From Clostridiales bacterium (GTDB lineage: Bacteria > Bacillota > Clostridia > Saccharofermentanales > Saccharofermentanaceae): a stretch of 64,000 bases of DNA. The position numbers and the translations under genes were made by a program. Positions 1 to 9,241 of this stretch are shown here, piece by piece. How positions within the stretch are numbered: position 1 is the stretch's first letter; every line of letters starts with the position of its first letter. The stretch lies in assembly GCA_017545245.1 (NCBI GenBank), contig JAFWPB010000017.1, forward strand, positions 1 through 64,000, written 5' to 3'. Under the pieces are notes generated by a model, which saw nothing but the letters and a program-made list of their open reading frames with translations, ran no database searches and had not been told where the DNA came from.

Positions 1-2060
1 AGGATCGTTTCCATAATGTTCTTCGGTGTTTCAGCGAAGTGACCGATCTGCATTACGAAGGTACCACGACCCTGTGTTGTAGAACGGAGAGCTGTAGCAT
101 AACCGAACATGTTGGAAAGCGGAACTTCCGCCTGGATCTTCTGGGTACCGTTCAGTCCCTCGATTCCCTTGACAACACCACGACGAGCGTTCAGGCCGCC
201 GATAACGTCGCCCATGTAATCATCCGGAACTTCAACGTCAACTCTCATGATAGGCTCGAGAAGAACAGGATCTGCCTTCTTCATACCTTCCTTGAAGCCC
301 ATGGAACCAGCGATCTTAAATGCCATTTCGGAAGAGTCAACATCGTGGTAAGAACCGTCTACGACAGTAACCTTAACGTCAACTACCGGATAGCCGCCGA
401 GTACACCGCTCTGCATTGCTTCCTGAACACCGGCATCGATAGGTCCGATAAACTCCTTCGGGATAGAACCACCAACTGTAGCGTTGACGAATTCGTAACC
501 GGCACCTGGTTCACGAGGCTCGAGTTCGAGGATACAGTGACCATACTGACCGTGACCACCGGACTGACGTACGAAACGTCCTTCTGCGCGGACAGGCTTT
601 CTGATTGTTTCCTTGTAGGAAACCTGCGGAGCACCAACATTTGCCTCTACCTTAAACTCACGGAAAAGACGGTCTACGATAATGTCGAGGTGAAGCTCAC
701 CCATACCAGCAATGATCGTTTGTCCTGTCTCCTGGTTTGTAAATGTACGGAATGTCGGGTCTTCTTCAGCAAGCTTCTGAAGAGCTACGATCATCTTCTC
801 CTGGGAAGCACGGGACTTCGGCTCGATAGCAACTTCGATAACCGGCTCCGGGAATTCCATGGATTCGAGAATGATCGGGGCATCCTCTGTGCAAAGCGTA
901 TCACCTGTTGTTGTGTCCTTCAGACCAACTGCCGCAGCGATATCACCAGAGAATACCTCAGTGATTTCCTTACGGTCGTTAGCGTGCATCTGGAGAATAC
1001 GTCCGATACGCTCTTTCTTACCCTTTGTAGCGTTGGAAACATAAGAACCTGCTTCCAGAACACCAGAGTAAACACGGAAGAAGCAAAGCTTACCAACGAA
1101 CGGGTCGGTCATGATTTTGAATGCCAATGCGGCAAAAGGACCTTCATCCGAAGCCGGACGCTCCTCTTCTTCTTCTGTATCAGGATTGATACCCTTGATC
1201 GCCGGAATATCCAGCGGAGAAGGCATATAATCCACGATAGCATCCAGCATCATCTGTACACCCTTGTTTCTCAAGGAAGTACCGCAGATGACCGGGATGA
1301 TGTTGCAGGCGCATGTTGCCTTACGGAGAGCAGCCTTTAATTCATCAACAGTGATCTCTTCGCCTTCGAGGAACTTCATGGTGAGTTCTTCGTCTGTCTC
1401 AGCAATCGCTTCGACCATCTCTTCACGCTTCTTGTTTACGAACTCGACCATATCAGCCGGAACCTCACGATCCTCATACTGCATACCGTCTTCACTTACA
1501 TAAACTTCAGCACGGAGAGTCATCAGGTCGATGATACCTTCAAAGCTGTCTTCTTTACCGATCGGGATCTGGATAGCAACAGCGTTGCTCTTCAGACGAT
1601 CTTTGATCATGTCGATTACATGAAAGAAATCCGCACCAAGGATATCCATCTTGTTGACGTATACCATACGCGGAACGCCGTAGTGCTCAGCCTGTCTCCA
1701 GACTGTCTCGGTCTGAGGTTCTACACCACCACGAGCGGACATTACTGTTACTGCACCGTCGAGTACACGCAAGGAGCGCTCAACCTCAACAGTAAAGTCT
1801 ACGTGACCAGGAGTATCGATAATGTTGATACGATGTCCTTTCCACGGAGCGGTCGTTGCAGCAGATGTGATCGTGATACCACGCTCCTGCTCCTGAACCA
1901 TCCAGTCCATTGTAGCGGCACCTTCGTGAACCTCACCCATCTTACGGTTGATACCCGTATAATAGAGGATTCTTTCAGTAGTCGTTGTCTTACCCGCGTC
2001 GATGTGAGCCATGATACCGATATTTCTTGTGTTTTCGAGTGAATACTCTCTCTTGTTCAT
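1..2060 (-). CDS. fusA: Elongation factor G (partial, C-terminus beyond left edge)
   Basis: Translational GTPase that drives tRNA-mRNA translocation and, with RRF, ribosome recycling. The reading frame is open from an ATG at 2060 to the left edge, about 686 codons, so only a few C-terminal residues are missing compared with the usual 690-700. The N-terminus carries the G1 region [10 protein letters not shown] at about residues 18-27. The last visible residues, [11 protein letters not shown], match the C-terminal part of the EF-G family. An AAGGAG Shine-Dalgarno lies 11 bases before the ATG. It is the third gene of a classic str operon, 22 bases after rpsG; a tuf gene could follow outside the window. 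Identity is certain; only the stop is unseen. Confidence 0.98.
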   Translation of the reverse strand, partial: MNKREYSLENTRNIGIMAHIDAGKTTTTERILYYTGINRKMGEVHEGAATMDWMVQEQERGITITSAATTAPWKGHRINIIDTPGHVDFTVEVERSLRVLDGAVTVMSARGGVEPQTETVWRQAEHYGVPRMVYVNKMDILGADFFHVIDMIKDRLKSNAVAIQIPIGKEDSFEGIIDLMTLRAEVYVSEDGMQYEDREVPADMVEFVNKKREEMVEAIAETDEELTMKFLEGEEITVDELKAALRKATCACNIIPVICGTSLRNKGVQMMLDAIVDYMPSPLDIPAIKGINPDTEEEEERPASDEGPFAALAFKIMTDPFVGKLCFFRVYSGVLEAGSYVSNATKGKKERIGRILQMHANDRKEITEVFSGDIAAAVGLKDTTTGDTLCTEDAPIILESMEFPEPVIEVAIEPKSRASQEKMIVALQKLAEEDPTFRTFTNQETGQTIIAGMGELHLDIIVDRLFREFKVEANVGAPQVSYKETIRKPVRAEGRFVRQSGGHGQYGHCILELEPREPGAGYEFVNATVGGSIPKEFIGPIDAGVQEAMQSGVLGGYPVVDVKVTVVDGSYHDVDSSEMAFKIAGSMGFKEGMKKADPVLLEPIMRVDVEVPDDYMGDVIGGLNARRGVVKGIEGLNGTQKIQAEVPLSNMFGYATALRSTTQGRGTFVMQIGHFAETPKNIMETI

Positions 2061-2082
2061 CGTTTCAATGCTCCTTCATCAA

Positions 2083-2553
2083 TTACCATCTGTAATGTGC
2101 AAAAGCGCGGTTAGCTTCTGCCATCTTGTGCATTTCTTCTTTCTTCTTGAATGCACCGCCTGTGCTGTTAGATGCATCGATCAGCTCATTAGCCAGACGT
2201 TCGCACATTGTACGCTCGGATCTCTCACGAGCATATCTTACAAGCCAACGCAGACCGAGAGTCTGACGACGGGCAGGACGTACTTCCATCGGAACCTGGT
2301 AGTTTGCACCACCAACACGTCTAGCCTTAACTTCCAACATAGGCATTACGTTCTCAAGAGCCGCTGTAAATACTTCGATCGGCTCCTTGCCTGTGCGCTC
2401 TTTGACGAGGTCAAATGCGTCATAGCAAATCTTCTGTGCTACACCCTTCTTGCCGTCGAGCATGATGTTGTTGATCAACTTGGATACTTTAACATCATTG
2501 TAAAGCGGATCCGGGAGCACTTCTCTAACTGGGACATTGCCTTTTCTTGGCAC
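2083..2553 (-). CDS. rpsG: 30S ribosomal protein S7
   Basis: Primary 16S rRNA-binding protein that nucleates assembly of the 30S head and lines the E site. The protein is 156 residues, the standard length, beginning with [15 protein letters not shown] after the initiator. The start is a GTG at 2553, chosen because AAAAGGAGGG lies just upstream and because S7 begins at this point in its family; a longer in-frame extension to 2694 has no homology value. It sits between rpsL and fusA in str-operon order, which supports co-transcription from the promoter before rpsL. Confidence 0.98.
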   Translation of the reverse strand: MPRKGNVPVREVLPDPLYNDVKVSKLINNIMLDGKKGVAQKICYDAFDLVKERTGKEPIEVFTAALENVMPMLEVKARRVGGANYQVPMEVRPARRQTLGLRWLVRYARERSERTMCERLANELIDASNSTGGAFKKKEEMHKMAEANRAFAHYRW

Positions 2554-2710
2554 TAGTCTTCCCTCCTTTTCATGATATTCAGTCTCATACTGAAACCATA
2601 GGTACTCACGTAAAAAATCTAGTTCTTTGGACCGTGTCAGCGCCAGTAAACATGTCCCTATATAGACAGTGTACTGATCACTTATTCTGTCCAACCGCAG
2701 GAATCAAGAA

Positions 2711-3139
2711 TTACTTCTTAACCTTAGCGGCCTTCGGCTTCTTCGCACCGTACTTCGAACGGCTCTGCTGACGATTTGCAACACCAGCTGTATCCAAAGT
2801 ACCGCGAACGATGTGATAACGGACACCAGGAAGGTCCTTAACACGTCCGCCACGGATCAATACAACGGAGTGCTCCTGCAGGTTATGTCCCACACCCGGG
2901 ATATATGCAGTTACTTCGTAGCCATTCGTAAGACGTACTCTTGCAACCTTTCTCAAAGCAGAGTTCGGCTTCTTAGGAGTTACGGTCTTAACAACTGTGC
3001 AAACACCACGCTTTTGTGGGGAAGAAACGTCTGTTTCCTGCTTGCGCAAGGTATTCAGTCCACTCTGAAGAGCTTTAGAAGAAGACTTGTAGATCTTCGA
3101 TGTTCTTCCGGACTTTACCAATTGGTTGAACGTAGGCAT
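2711..3139 (-). CDS. rpsL: 30S ribosomal protein S12
   Basis: Decoding-centre protein of the 30S subunit. The 142-residue product starts [14 protein letters not shown]; the ATG at 3139 has GAAAGGAG upstream, and an upstream in-frame extension is rejected. The conserved [12 protein letters not shown] loop and [19 protein letters not shown] are intact, and the lysines where streptomycin-resistance substitutions usually fall are wild type. There is a short basic C-terminal extension ([10 protein letters not shown]), common in Firmicutes. First gene of the str operon. Confidence 0.98.
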   Translation of the reverse strand: MPTFNQLVKSGRTSKIYKSSSKALQSGLNTLRKQETDVSSPQKRGVCTVVKTVTPKKPNSALRKVARVRLTNGYEVTAYIPGVGHNLQEHSVVLIRGGRVKDLPGVRYHIVRGTLDTAGVANRQQSRSKYGAKKPKAAKVKK

Positions 3140-3217
3140 CAATACATCTCCTTTCATAATAATATTGTCTCGAGAAAACGGCGCACAAAAAGAAAGCCCC
3201 GTTTTGTCGGGCAATTT

Positions 3218-3246
3218 AGTATAGCACCGTATTTTCACCTTGTAAA
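3218..3246 (-). promoter_or_regulatory. Promoter of the str operon
   Basis: Read on the minus strand: a TTTACA -35 (3241-3246), exactly 17 bases of spacer, then a TATACT -10 (3218-3223) preceded by TG (extended -10 form TGCTATACT). It lies about 80 bases upstream of rpsL. The leader between contains a small GC hairpin (GCCCG/CGGGG type, around 3196-3212). Confidence 0.75.
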
Positions 3247-3307
3247 CAGGAAATTTCAGATTACCTGTGCTTTTTAAGAGAGCCGGTTCCTAAAGCCATT
3301 TCGGATG

Positions 3308-3338
3308 AAAGATCCTCCTGGGATCATTTCCGAGGATC
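3308..3338 (-). terminator. Candidate terminator after the zinc-ribbon protein gene
   Basis: On the minus strand GATCCTC and GAGGATC pair around a 14-base loop and are followed by a short T run (TTTC). It lies just after the stop at 3348. The U-tract is weak, so efficiency is uncertain. Confidence 0.45.
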
Positions 3339-3347
3339 ATCCTGCGC

Positions 3348-4130
3348 TTACAGTTCGCTCAGAATCGCTATTGCCAAGACCGCCACCCAGATCACGATCA
3401 AGAAATCGGCGATGACATCCAGTATCTTCACGGTTCTGGCAGTGGAAGCCGGATCAGCGGCTTTGCCGTTTTTCAGCCCGCTCGCCTTGATGAAAGCAAA
3501 AATGGATATAGCCAGGGAAAACAAGCCTGTTCCACACGTGAATAAAAAGCCGACACTGTTCAAAATTAAGGATACCAACGCAAAGGTGTACTCGCTCGAA
3601 TACGTATTTCCTTTGTAAGAAGCGGCGGCAGCTGTGGCGTTTGTGTTAGTGTTAGCTTTCGGAGCCGGACTACTTGTTTTTGAAGAAGTCGTCGGAGAAG
3701 CCGTAATAAAGTGCCTCTTTTTCTGATAAACCGATTCCCCGGCCTCTCTGGCTGAGTACATGATTTTCTTGTGGGGCGTATCTTCCTCCGGTTCCAGTTC
3801 TTCGTCATCTGAATCTGTCTCGGAGTCTTTATCTGAAGTCTTATCTTCCGATTCATCTTGTGAAGAAGGATTCTCTTCTGCCGATGGTGCTTCTTCGTTT
3901 TGAGCTTCTGCCGAAGGATCGTTCGGTGTTGAAGCCACCTCGTCCGATACGGTTGGAACTGCACCGGTCAAATCAGTTGAGGTATTCTCCGCCGATACTG
4001 GCAAACCCATACCTGCAAACAGATCATCCGAATTGGAAAAATCCAGTTTGTCTGCCGGAAATGGCTGCCCGCAGGCATCACAGAAATCACCGCTTTCCTG
4101 AACATTCTGGCAAAATCGGCAAGTTTTCAT
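3348..4130 (-). CDS. Zinc-ribbon membrane protein with acidic linker
   Basis: Function unknown. The 260-residue protein opens with a four-cysteine zinc ribbon (MKTCRFCQ... with Cys 4, 7, 18 and 21). A long Ser/Glu/Asp-rich low-complexity stretch follows (about residues 50-120), then a basic and Ala/Thr-rich segment. Two or three hydrophobic segments lie in the last 80 residues, like the DUF4190-type tail of many Gram-positive membrane proteins. The architecture predicts a cytoplasmic ribbon tethered to the membrane by a disordered arm. The ATG at 4130 has GAGGAAGG about 13 bases upstream. It has its own strong promoter (4178-4206), immediately beside the 62-bp hairpin array, and reads toward the str operon. 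Confidence 0.8.
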   Translation of the reverse strand: MKTCRFCQNVQESGDFCDACGQPFPADKLDFSNSDDLFAGMGLPVSAENTSTDLTGAVPTVSDEVASTPNDPSAEAQNEEAPSAEENPSSQDESEDKTSDKDSETDSDDEELEPEEDTPHKKIMYSAREAGESVYQKKRHFITASPTTSSKTSSPAPKANTNTNATAAAASYKGNTYSSEYTFALVSLILNSVGFLFTCGTGLFSLAISIFAFIKASGLKNGKAADPASTARTVKILDVIADFLIVIWVAVLAIAILSEL

Positions 4131-4177
4131 TCTGGCAGACGTACCTTCCTCTCACTAATTTCCATTAATCTATATGG

Positions 4178-4206
4178 ATTTTATCACAATAATGAAAATG
4201 TCTCAA
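4178..4206 (-). promoter_or_regulatory. Promoter of the zinc-ribbon protein gene
   Basis: Minus strand TTGAGA (4201-4206), a 17-base spacer ending in TGA, and TAAAAT (4178-4183). The -35 edge is 36 bp from the tandem hairpin array at 4242-4488, so the array occupies the position of an upstream regulatory region. Confidence 0.7.
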
Positions 4207-4241
4207 AAGCTTCCATGTTCTGTACGTTGCGGAGATTTGCA

Positions 4242-4488
4242 CCAAAAGTCTGATAGTTGGTCAGATAGAGGGGGTGAATTAGACCAGATGTCAGACTTTT
4301 CACCCAAAAGTCTGATAGTTGGTCAGATAGAGGGGGTAAATCAGACCAGATGTCAGACTTTTCATCCAAAAGTCTGATAGTTGGTCAGATAGAGGGGGTG
4401 AATTAGACCAGATGTCAGACTTTTCACCCAAAAGTCTGATAGTTGGTCAGATAGAGGGGGTGAATCAGACCAGATGTCAGACTTTTGG
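4242..4488. repeat. Four tandem 62-bp hairpin units with matching array ends
   Basis: Units start at 4244, 4306, 4368 and 4430, exactly 62 bp apart. Each unit has arms AAAAGTCTGA and TCAGACTTTT, a 4x4 internal loop (TAGT opposite GATG), an inner stem TGGTC/GACCA and a 19-base loop rich in G; a 5-base linker CACCC or CATCC joins units. The array begins CCAAAAGTCTGA and ends with the exact inverse TCAGACTTTTGG. Units 1 and 3 share TTAGACCA while units 2 and 4 share TCAGACCA, which suggests duplication of a two-unit block. The variable bases lie in the loop and linker, not in the stems. Confidence 0.95.
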
Positions 4489-4574
4489 CGTGGCCGCATC
4501 ATGTGGCCGCACTTCGGCGGGCCGCCGGAACAGGGCACTGGAACAGCAAGCTTAACAGAGGCGGAAAAGATAGT

Positions 4575-4611
4575 AAAAACAGCGCTCCCCGGAAAAAGCC
4601 GGAAAGCGCTG
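4575..4611 (-). terminator. Rho-independent terminator of tyrS
   Basis: Minus strand stem CAGCGCTTTCCGG / CCGGGGAGCGCTG with loop CTTTTT, then TTTTTAC. Two mismatches sit in a 13-bp stem. It begins 37 bases after the tyrS stop. Confidence 0.85.
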
Positions 4612-4647
4612 GAATTTGAATCTTTTTAAAAAGCAACTGCCTGCAAA

Positions 4648-5895
4648 TCAGCCAATCGTCAGACGATGGTGTACCTTCTTGCCCTTTCTCAGGAAAGCTT
4701 CGCCGTTGGTGAAGTCTTTCTCGGTGAGCATGTAGTATACATCTTCGACAGCGACATCGTTGAGGTAAATGCCCTTGCCCTGGATCATGCGGCGGGCCTC
4801 ACCCTTGGAAGGAGTGAGCTTGGTTTCCACAAGAAGATCCAGAAGTGACAGTCCGTCACCGGAAAGGCGGTCAGCAGCAATGGCTGTGGTTGCCATATCG
4901 TCGGAACGTCCACCCTTCTCAAAAAGATCTTCTGCCTGCTTCTTTACAGCCAGAGCGGTCTCTTCGCCGTGTACGATCTTGGTGACTTCGAATGCGAGTC
5001 TCTTCTTCGCTTCGTTGATTGCAGCATCTGTGAGTTTCGCGTATTCGTCGATTTCTTCGAGAGATACGAATGTCAGGAGCTTGAGGCACTTGATGACGTC
5101 TGCATCCTCGACATTTCTCCAGTACTGGTAGAAATCGAAAGGTGTCGTCTTGTTCGGATCAAGCCATACAGCACCCTTTGCTGTCTTACCCATCTTCTTG
5201 CCTTCGCTGTTGGTCAGAAGAGTGAATGTCAGACCGAAAGCCTCGCCCTGTTCCTTACGACGGATCAGCTCTACGCCGCCGAGGATATTCGACCACTGGT
5301 CGTCACCACCAAGCTCGAGCTGGCAGTTGTATTTCTGGTACAGGTACAGGAAGTCGTAGCTCTGCAGCAGCATGTAGTTAAACTCGAGGAAAGAAAGACC
5401 TCTCTCCAGACGCTGCTTGTAGCACTCGAAAGTGAGCATACGGTTTACGGAGAAGTGCGGTCCTACATCTCTCAGGAACTCAATGTAATTCAGCGGCAGG
5501 AGCCAGTCACCGTTATTGACGATCAGTGCTTTTCCATCGGAAAAGTCCACGACCTTGCCCATCTGCTTCTTGAAGCACTCGACGTTATGGTCGATTGTCT
5601 CTCTTGTCAGCATCTGACGCATATCGGAACGGCCTGTCGGGTCGCCGATCATACCGGTACCGCCACCCATCAGGGCAATCGGACGGTGTCCTGCTTTCTG
5701 CATGTGGCTCATGACCATCATCTGGACAAAATGGCCTACGTGCAGGCTGTCTGCGGTCGGGTCAAAGCCGATATAGAAGGTGACACCCGGCTTACTTAAC
5801 AGATTGTAGATTTCTTCGCGATGTGTGGTCTGCGCAACATAACCACGTGCCTCCAACACATCAAATACATTTTGGTACGTTTCTTCGGACATCAT
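4648..5895 (-). CDS. tyrS: Tyrosyl-tRNA synthetase
   Basis: Class I aminoacyl-tRNA synthetase charging tRNA-Tyr. The 415-residue protein has the HIGH-type motif HVGH (about residues 52-55), the GDPTGRSD segment, a KMSKS-type loop present as KMGKT, and a C-terminal S4-like RNA-binding domain ending [12 protein letters not shown]. Two adjacent ATG codons (5895 and 5892) follow an AGGAGG site with spacers of 5 and 8 bases, so either could initiate. It is monocistronic: own promoter at 5944-5973 and own terminator. The short leader leaves no room for a T-box. Confidence 0.97.
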   Translation of the reverse strand: MMSEETYQNVFDVLEARGYVAQTTHREEIYNLLSKPGVTFYIGFDPTADSLHVGHFVQMMVMSHMQKAGHRPIALMGGGTGMIGDPTGRSDMRQMLTRETIDHNVECFKKQMGKVVDFSDGKALIVNNGDWLLPLNYIEFLRDVGPHFSVNRMLTFECYKQRLERGLSFLEFNYMLLQSYDFLYLYQKYNCQLELGGDDQWSNILGGVELIRRKEQGEAFGLTFTLLTNSEGKKMGKTAKGAVWLDPNKTTPFDFYQYWRNVEDADVIKCLKLLTFVSLEEIDEYAKLTDAAINEAKKRLAFEVTKIVHGEETALAVKKQAEDLFEKGGRSDDMATTAIAADRLSGDGLSLLDLLVETKLTPSKGEARRMIQGKGIYLNDVAVEDVYYMLTEKDFTNGEAFLRKGKKVHHRLTIG

Positions 5896-5943
5896 TTATT
5901 CCTCCTATATAATTATTTCGCCCACTTTTTTGCAAGCCTACTG

Positions 5944-5973
5944 ATTCTACTTCGAAACCCGCCTGAAAGTCAA
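5944..5973 (-). promoter_or_regulatory. Promoter of tyrS
   Basis: Minus strand TTGACT (5968-5973), 18-base spacer, TAGAAT (5944-5949), about 50 bases upstream of the start codon. Confidence 0.6.
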
Positions 5974-6022
5974 CAACGAGATAGTATAATCCATCCTTCT
6001 TCTCCAAAAGAACTTCCGACGC

Positions 6023-6058
6023 AAAAAGACTGTCCTCGTCATGTAAACGGGGACAGTC
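6023..6058 (-). terminator. Terminator of the zinc metallopeptidase gene
   Basis: Minus strand GACTGTCC / GGACAGTC stem with a 15-base loop that holds a further CGT/ACG pair, then TTTTT. It lies about 35 bases after the stop at 6093. Confidence 0.8.
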
Positions 6059-6092
6059 CTTGTTTAGCCTTTTTGTAGCTTCCCGAAAAGGA

Positions 6093-6824
6093 TCAGCGTC
6101 TTCTCTTTCCGTAAGAGATGAGGCGGAGAAGTGTCAGGATCGCAGATGCGGCAGCAGCAACATATGTCATGGCCGCGGCACCCAGGACTTTTCTTGCACC
6201 GGTCATTTCTTCCCCGACCAGGATCTGATCCTGCTTGAGGATCTTCAGTGCCCTGCGCGATGCGTCAAATTCGACCGGAAGCGTGATCAGGTAGAAGAGC
6301 ACGGCAAATGCAAACATGGCAATACCTACGTAGAAGATCGTCTGGCCCATGCCGCCTTCTGTTCCGGCATAATCAAGATAACCCATCATGATCAGACCGA
6401 TCATGGCAACATATACGCCGAAGCGGGAACCGATATTCGCTGCCGGTACAAGAGCCGAACGGATCTTGTTCGGTGTGAATCCGACATGGTGCTGGATCGC
6501 GTGTCCGCACTCATGGGCAGCTACGCCGATCGCAGCAATCGAACAGCTGCCATATACCGAATCGGAAAGATTCAAAGTATGATCCTTCGGATTAAAGTTA
6601 TCTGTAAGGTTTCCGGAAATGTGGTTGATCTGCACTGAATCTCCGACACCATATGTATCCAGAATACGTCTGGCTACCTCGGCTCCGGTCACACCACGGC
6701 TCGACATGGTCTTGCTGTACTTTTTGAAAGTGTGCTTGCAGTTTGCACTGATGATCAAGCTCACGACCATCATGATGATCGAGAGGATGAATCCTCCGTA
6801 ATAGATCAAATCCCAAAAGCCCAT
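6093..6824 (-). CDS. YugP-type membrane zinc metallopeptidase
   Basis: Neutral zinc metallopeptidase of the YugP/Zn_peptidase_2 family (PF04298 type). Of 243 residues, the first 28 form a membrane anchor. The zinc site is HECGH at residues 104-108 inside AAHECGHAIQHH, preceded by the family segment NFNPKDHTLNLSDSVYG. More membrane helices follow (about 125-200). Substrates of the family are not well defined. The ATG at 6824 is preferred over an in-frame ATG at 6842 because AAAGGAAG lies 7 bases before it. It has its own extended -10 promoter and terminator. Confidence 0.9.
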   Translation of the reverse strand: MGFWDLIYYGGFILSIIMMVVSLIISANCKHTFKKYSKTMSSRGVTGAEVARRILDTYGVGDSVQINHISGNLTDNFNPKDHTLNLSDSVYGSCSIAAIGVAAHECGHAIQHHVGFTPNKIRSALVPAANIGSRFGVYVAMIGLIMMGYLDYAGTEGGMGQTIFYVGIAMFAFAVLFYLITLPVEFDASRRALKILKQDQILVGEEMTGARKVLGAAAMTYVAAAASAILTLLRLISYGKRRR

Positions 6825-6857
6825 ATTTCCACTTCCTTTCATTCTATTTCATTATCA

Positions 6858-6888
6858 AAAGGACCGATGAGGCTTTCATCGGTCCTTT
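6858..6888 (-). terminator. Terminator after the transglutaminase-like gene
   Basis: Near-perfect 13-bp stem AAAGGACCGATGA / TCATCGGTCCTTT around a 5-base loop, ending in a T run on the minus strand. The symmetrical A and T flanks could allow function on either strand. Confidence 0.75.
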
Positions 6889-6905
6889 AAAAGCGTCTCT
6901 TGTTA

Positions 6906-6914
6906 TTGTACCAC
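6906..6914 (-). promoter_or_regulatory. Extended -10 promoter for the metallopeptidase
   Basis: Minus strand TGGTACAAT, a TGn extended -10 box, with no good -35. It lies between the end of the 6963 gene and its terminator. Confidence 0.4.
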
Positions 6915-6962
6915 TTCTGCAAGCGCATGTCTTACCGGTACGGTCGCTTCTTTCTATAAAGA

Positions 6963-9110
6963 TCAGTTTGTCTTCGCCGATACGATCGGGCTGTACGTGC
7001 TGTAAATACGGTGTACTTCGCCATTTCCGTCATAGTAGTAATAATATGCTCTGACGCGGTAGTAGTATGTGGTACCTGACTTCAAGTGTGTACTGATCTT
7101 TGTATTTCCTGAGTAACGGCCGAGGCAGACACCTGGTGTATCGGTGATGAAGCTCATTCTCCATACCTCATACATAATGTTGCTTCCGCTTACCGTACTC
7201 CACTTCAAACTGATCGAATTGGAAGTCTTTCCCGTCACCTGAAGCGAAGCCGGAGCAAATACCGTGACTGAAGGTCTTGCGCTCTTGACAGTACTGTAGC
7301 CTGAATAGATTTTCTTTCCGTCTGCAAGCTTTCTATATCCTCTTACCTTATAGTAGTATGTCGTATTCGGCTTGAGGAACTTGGAGATAGAAGTCTTGTC
7401 CGTAGCATTGTATGTGCCGAGCAGTACATAATCTTTCTGCTGTGCATTTACCTTATTTGTTCTCCATACCTGGACAAAATCTGTCTTTGTAGAGGCGCTC
7501 CAGGTAATCTTCACTGTCGTTGGCGAGTTAGGTGTTGCAGAAACCAGTGTCGGTGCAGCCAATGTCGGAACTGCTGTCGGCTTAGTCGTCACTTTCTTTG
7601 TCGGCGTCTTTGTCGGCGTCTTTGTCGGCGTCTTTGTCGGCGTCTTGGTAGGTTTCTTCGTAGGGGCCTTTGTCGGTGTTGCACTTGATGCAAGCTTATT
7701 CTTTATGGTCTTGATCGCAGATGCTTTTGCCTCAGAATTGACAGAATACTTAAGATTATTTCCCTCGACTGTAAAACCGTAGATGTACTGGTAGGAGGAT
7801 GGACTCACCGAAAGCTGGGATGCTGTATACATGACCGTCGGAGTAGAAGAAAGCTTATCCAGATCAAAATACAGGATACTCTGATTCGTATTGAAGATCA
7901 GGTAGTGGGAATACTTCTGAAGGCGGCTGTATACGTTTGTATAATAGCGCGTGCTGTCGACCTTCCATCTTCCCAGATCGTTGCTGAATGTATAGAAGAC
8001 TGTTCCCGCAGTCTTCAAGATATCCGTCGTCTTGCGCAGCTGCGAAACATAGGAAGACGTAAACTCAGCATAGTACCATGTTCCTTTGTGGTAGACGATC
8101 GGATTGACTACATTTGCCCAGATACCGTTGGCATAGCGGGTAGATGTCAGTTTATTTGCATCAAAGTTTTCCGGAGCCAGATGCTTCGTTCCCGTGCTTC
8201 TTGCCAGCATGGTCGCATTATCGACCAGGAAATACTTGTGGATTACACGTCCGAGGATATCCGCGACCGGATCGTCCCAGGTTACGTCGACGTTAAAGTA
8301 CTCATTCCCAACCTTGATGACGTTCCATGCATGGTTGATTTCCTCGTTCTTCACGTAGTAGCACTCGATGCCAAGCTTTTGCATCAAGTACATATACGCC
8401 TTGGCGTAGCCCTCGCAGACTGCTTCACCGTCAACCAGTGCACCGTACATGGTATAGTCATCCGGAACCTTGGTTCCATTAAGATAACGATCGTAAGCAT
8501 ATGCTGTATGGTTTGCCAGCCAATCGTGAAGGACAAGTGCTTTTTCATATGTGGTCATGGAAGAATCCACATTTGCCAGTGCCTTATTCGCCACAGCGTC
8601 CACTTCGTCGATCATTTCCATAGTCTTTTCTTTCGTGAAACGATATCTGAAGTTAAGTGTGTTGACATAACCGTTCTTTCTCGATGTGCTTGTGGAATCA
8701 AGATAGAAAAGCAACGGGTTATTCTTCTTGCAAAGGTTCAGGTCTGCCCAGTATGTGTTCAACTCCGTATCGTTGGAACATGGGATCTTGTACATCGACA
8801 AATCGACCGAGTCTGCAAAAGAATTGGCCGCGATATGGATCTTCTTCACGCACTCTTCCGGCATGACTTTGTAACCCATCGATATGTCTTCAGCCCATAC
8901 GTCTTCGTCTTTATCTTCGAATACTTCTACGTCAAAATCATCGGATTCCGAATCATTGGACTGACTGTCAAAATCCACATCTTCAATGACTGTTGTCTCC
9001 GACGAATCCGTGTCCGCCAGAACAGCATTTCCGTTCAGTACCGGCAGGGACAGTGAAGACACCGTCATAAGCAGGCACAAAACCATGGCTAATTTTCTAT
9101 AAAGCCGCAT
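6963..9110 (-). CDS. Secreted transglutaminase-like protein with two FN3 domains
   Basis: Exported protein of 715 residues. A signal peptide (about 1-35) is followed by an acidic stretch. The transglutaminase-like fold spans about 160-290, with Cys232 in GEAVCEGYAKAY, His260 in NHAWNVIKV and Asp275 in VDVTWDDP, so the catalytic triad is complete. Such domains act as cross-linking enzymes or as proteases. A Thr-Pro-Lys linker at about 490-520 leads to two fibronectin type III domains, probably for cell-surface or carbohydrate contact. The ATG at 9110 is chosen because AAAGGTGG precedes it by 5 bases; a GTG at 9117-9119 overlaps that site. Driven by an extended -10 at 9166. Confidence 0.88.
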   Translation of the reverse strand: MRLYRKLAMVLCLLMTVSSLSLPVLNGNAVLADTDSSETTVIEDVDFDSQSNDSESDDFDVEVFEDKDEDVWAEDISMGYKVMPEECVKKIHIAANSFADSVDLSMYKIPCSNDTELNTYWADLNLCKKNNPLLFYLDSTSTSRKNGYVNTLNFRYRFTKEKTMEMIDEVDAVANKALANVDSSMTTYEKALVLHDWLANHTAYAYDRYLNGTKVPDDYTMYGALVDGEAVCEGYAKAYMYLMQKLGIECYYVKNEEINHAWNVIKVGNEYFNVDVTWDDPVADILGRVIHKYFLVDNATMLARSTGTKHLAPENFDANKLTSTRYANGIWANVVNPIVYHKGTWYYAEFTSSYVSQLRKTTDILKTAGTVFYTFSNDLGRWKVDSTRYYTNVYSRLQKYSHYLIFNTNQSILYFDLDKLSSTPTVMYTASQLSVSPSSYQYIYGFTVEGNNLKYSVNSEAKASAIKTIKNKLASSATPTKAPTKKPTKTPTKTPTKTPTKTPTKKVTTKPTAVPTLAAPTLVSATPNSPTTVKITWSASTKTDFVQVWRTNKVNAQQKDYVLLGTYNATDKTSISKFLKPNTTYYYKVRGYRKLADGKKIYSGYSTVKSARPSVTVFAPASLQVTGKTSNSISLKWSTVSGSNIMYEVWRMSFITDTPGVCLGRYSGNTKISTHLKSGTTYYYRVRAYYYYYDGNGEVHRIYSTYSPIVSAKTN
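7597..7644 (-). repeat. Four exact 12-bp tandem repeats encoding the TP linker
   Basis: TTTGTCGGCGTC (plus strand) is repeated four times without a change, coding for (TPTK)n. The unit is a multiple of three, so slippage would change linker length without a frameshift. Confidence 0.95.
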
Positions 9111-9165
9111 AAAAACCACCTTTCAAATTAACTCATTCTTTTTCCTAACCGTAAATAACCCGTTT

Positions 9166-9174
9166 ATTATACCA
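9166..9174 (-). promoter_or_regulatory. Extended -10 promoter of the transglutaminase-like gene
   Basis: Minus strand TGGTATAAT, with TTTCCT 17 bases upstream of the -10 hexamer as a poor -35. About 56 bases before the start codon. Confidence 0.55.
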
Positions 9175-9241
9175 CGCTGGACAAGGCGAGGAAATCGTCC
9201 TTCACGCACTCATGTGAAGAAAAGGACTTCCGGGCAGGGCA

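Noticed and set aside
39-1340. Long plus-strand open frame opposite fusA
   Set aside because: It is antisense to a certain EF-G gene, has no ribosome site and its translation is Cys/Thr/Arg-rich without domains; it is a codon-bias shadow.
4242-4488. CRISPR array
   Set aside because: Units are 62 bp and nearly identical throughout, there are no unique spacers and no cas genes are present.
5896-6022. T-box riboswitch upstream of tyrS
   Set aside because: The leader after the proposed promoter is only about 50 bases and has no T-box sequence or specifier stem.
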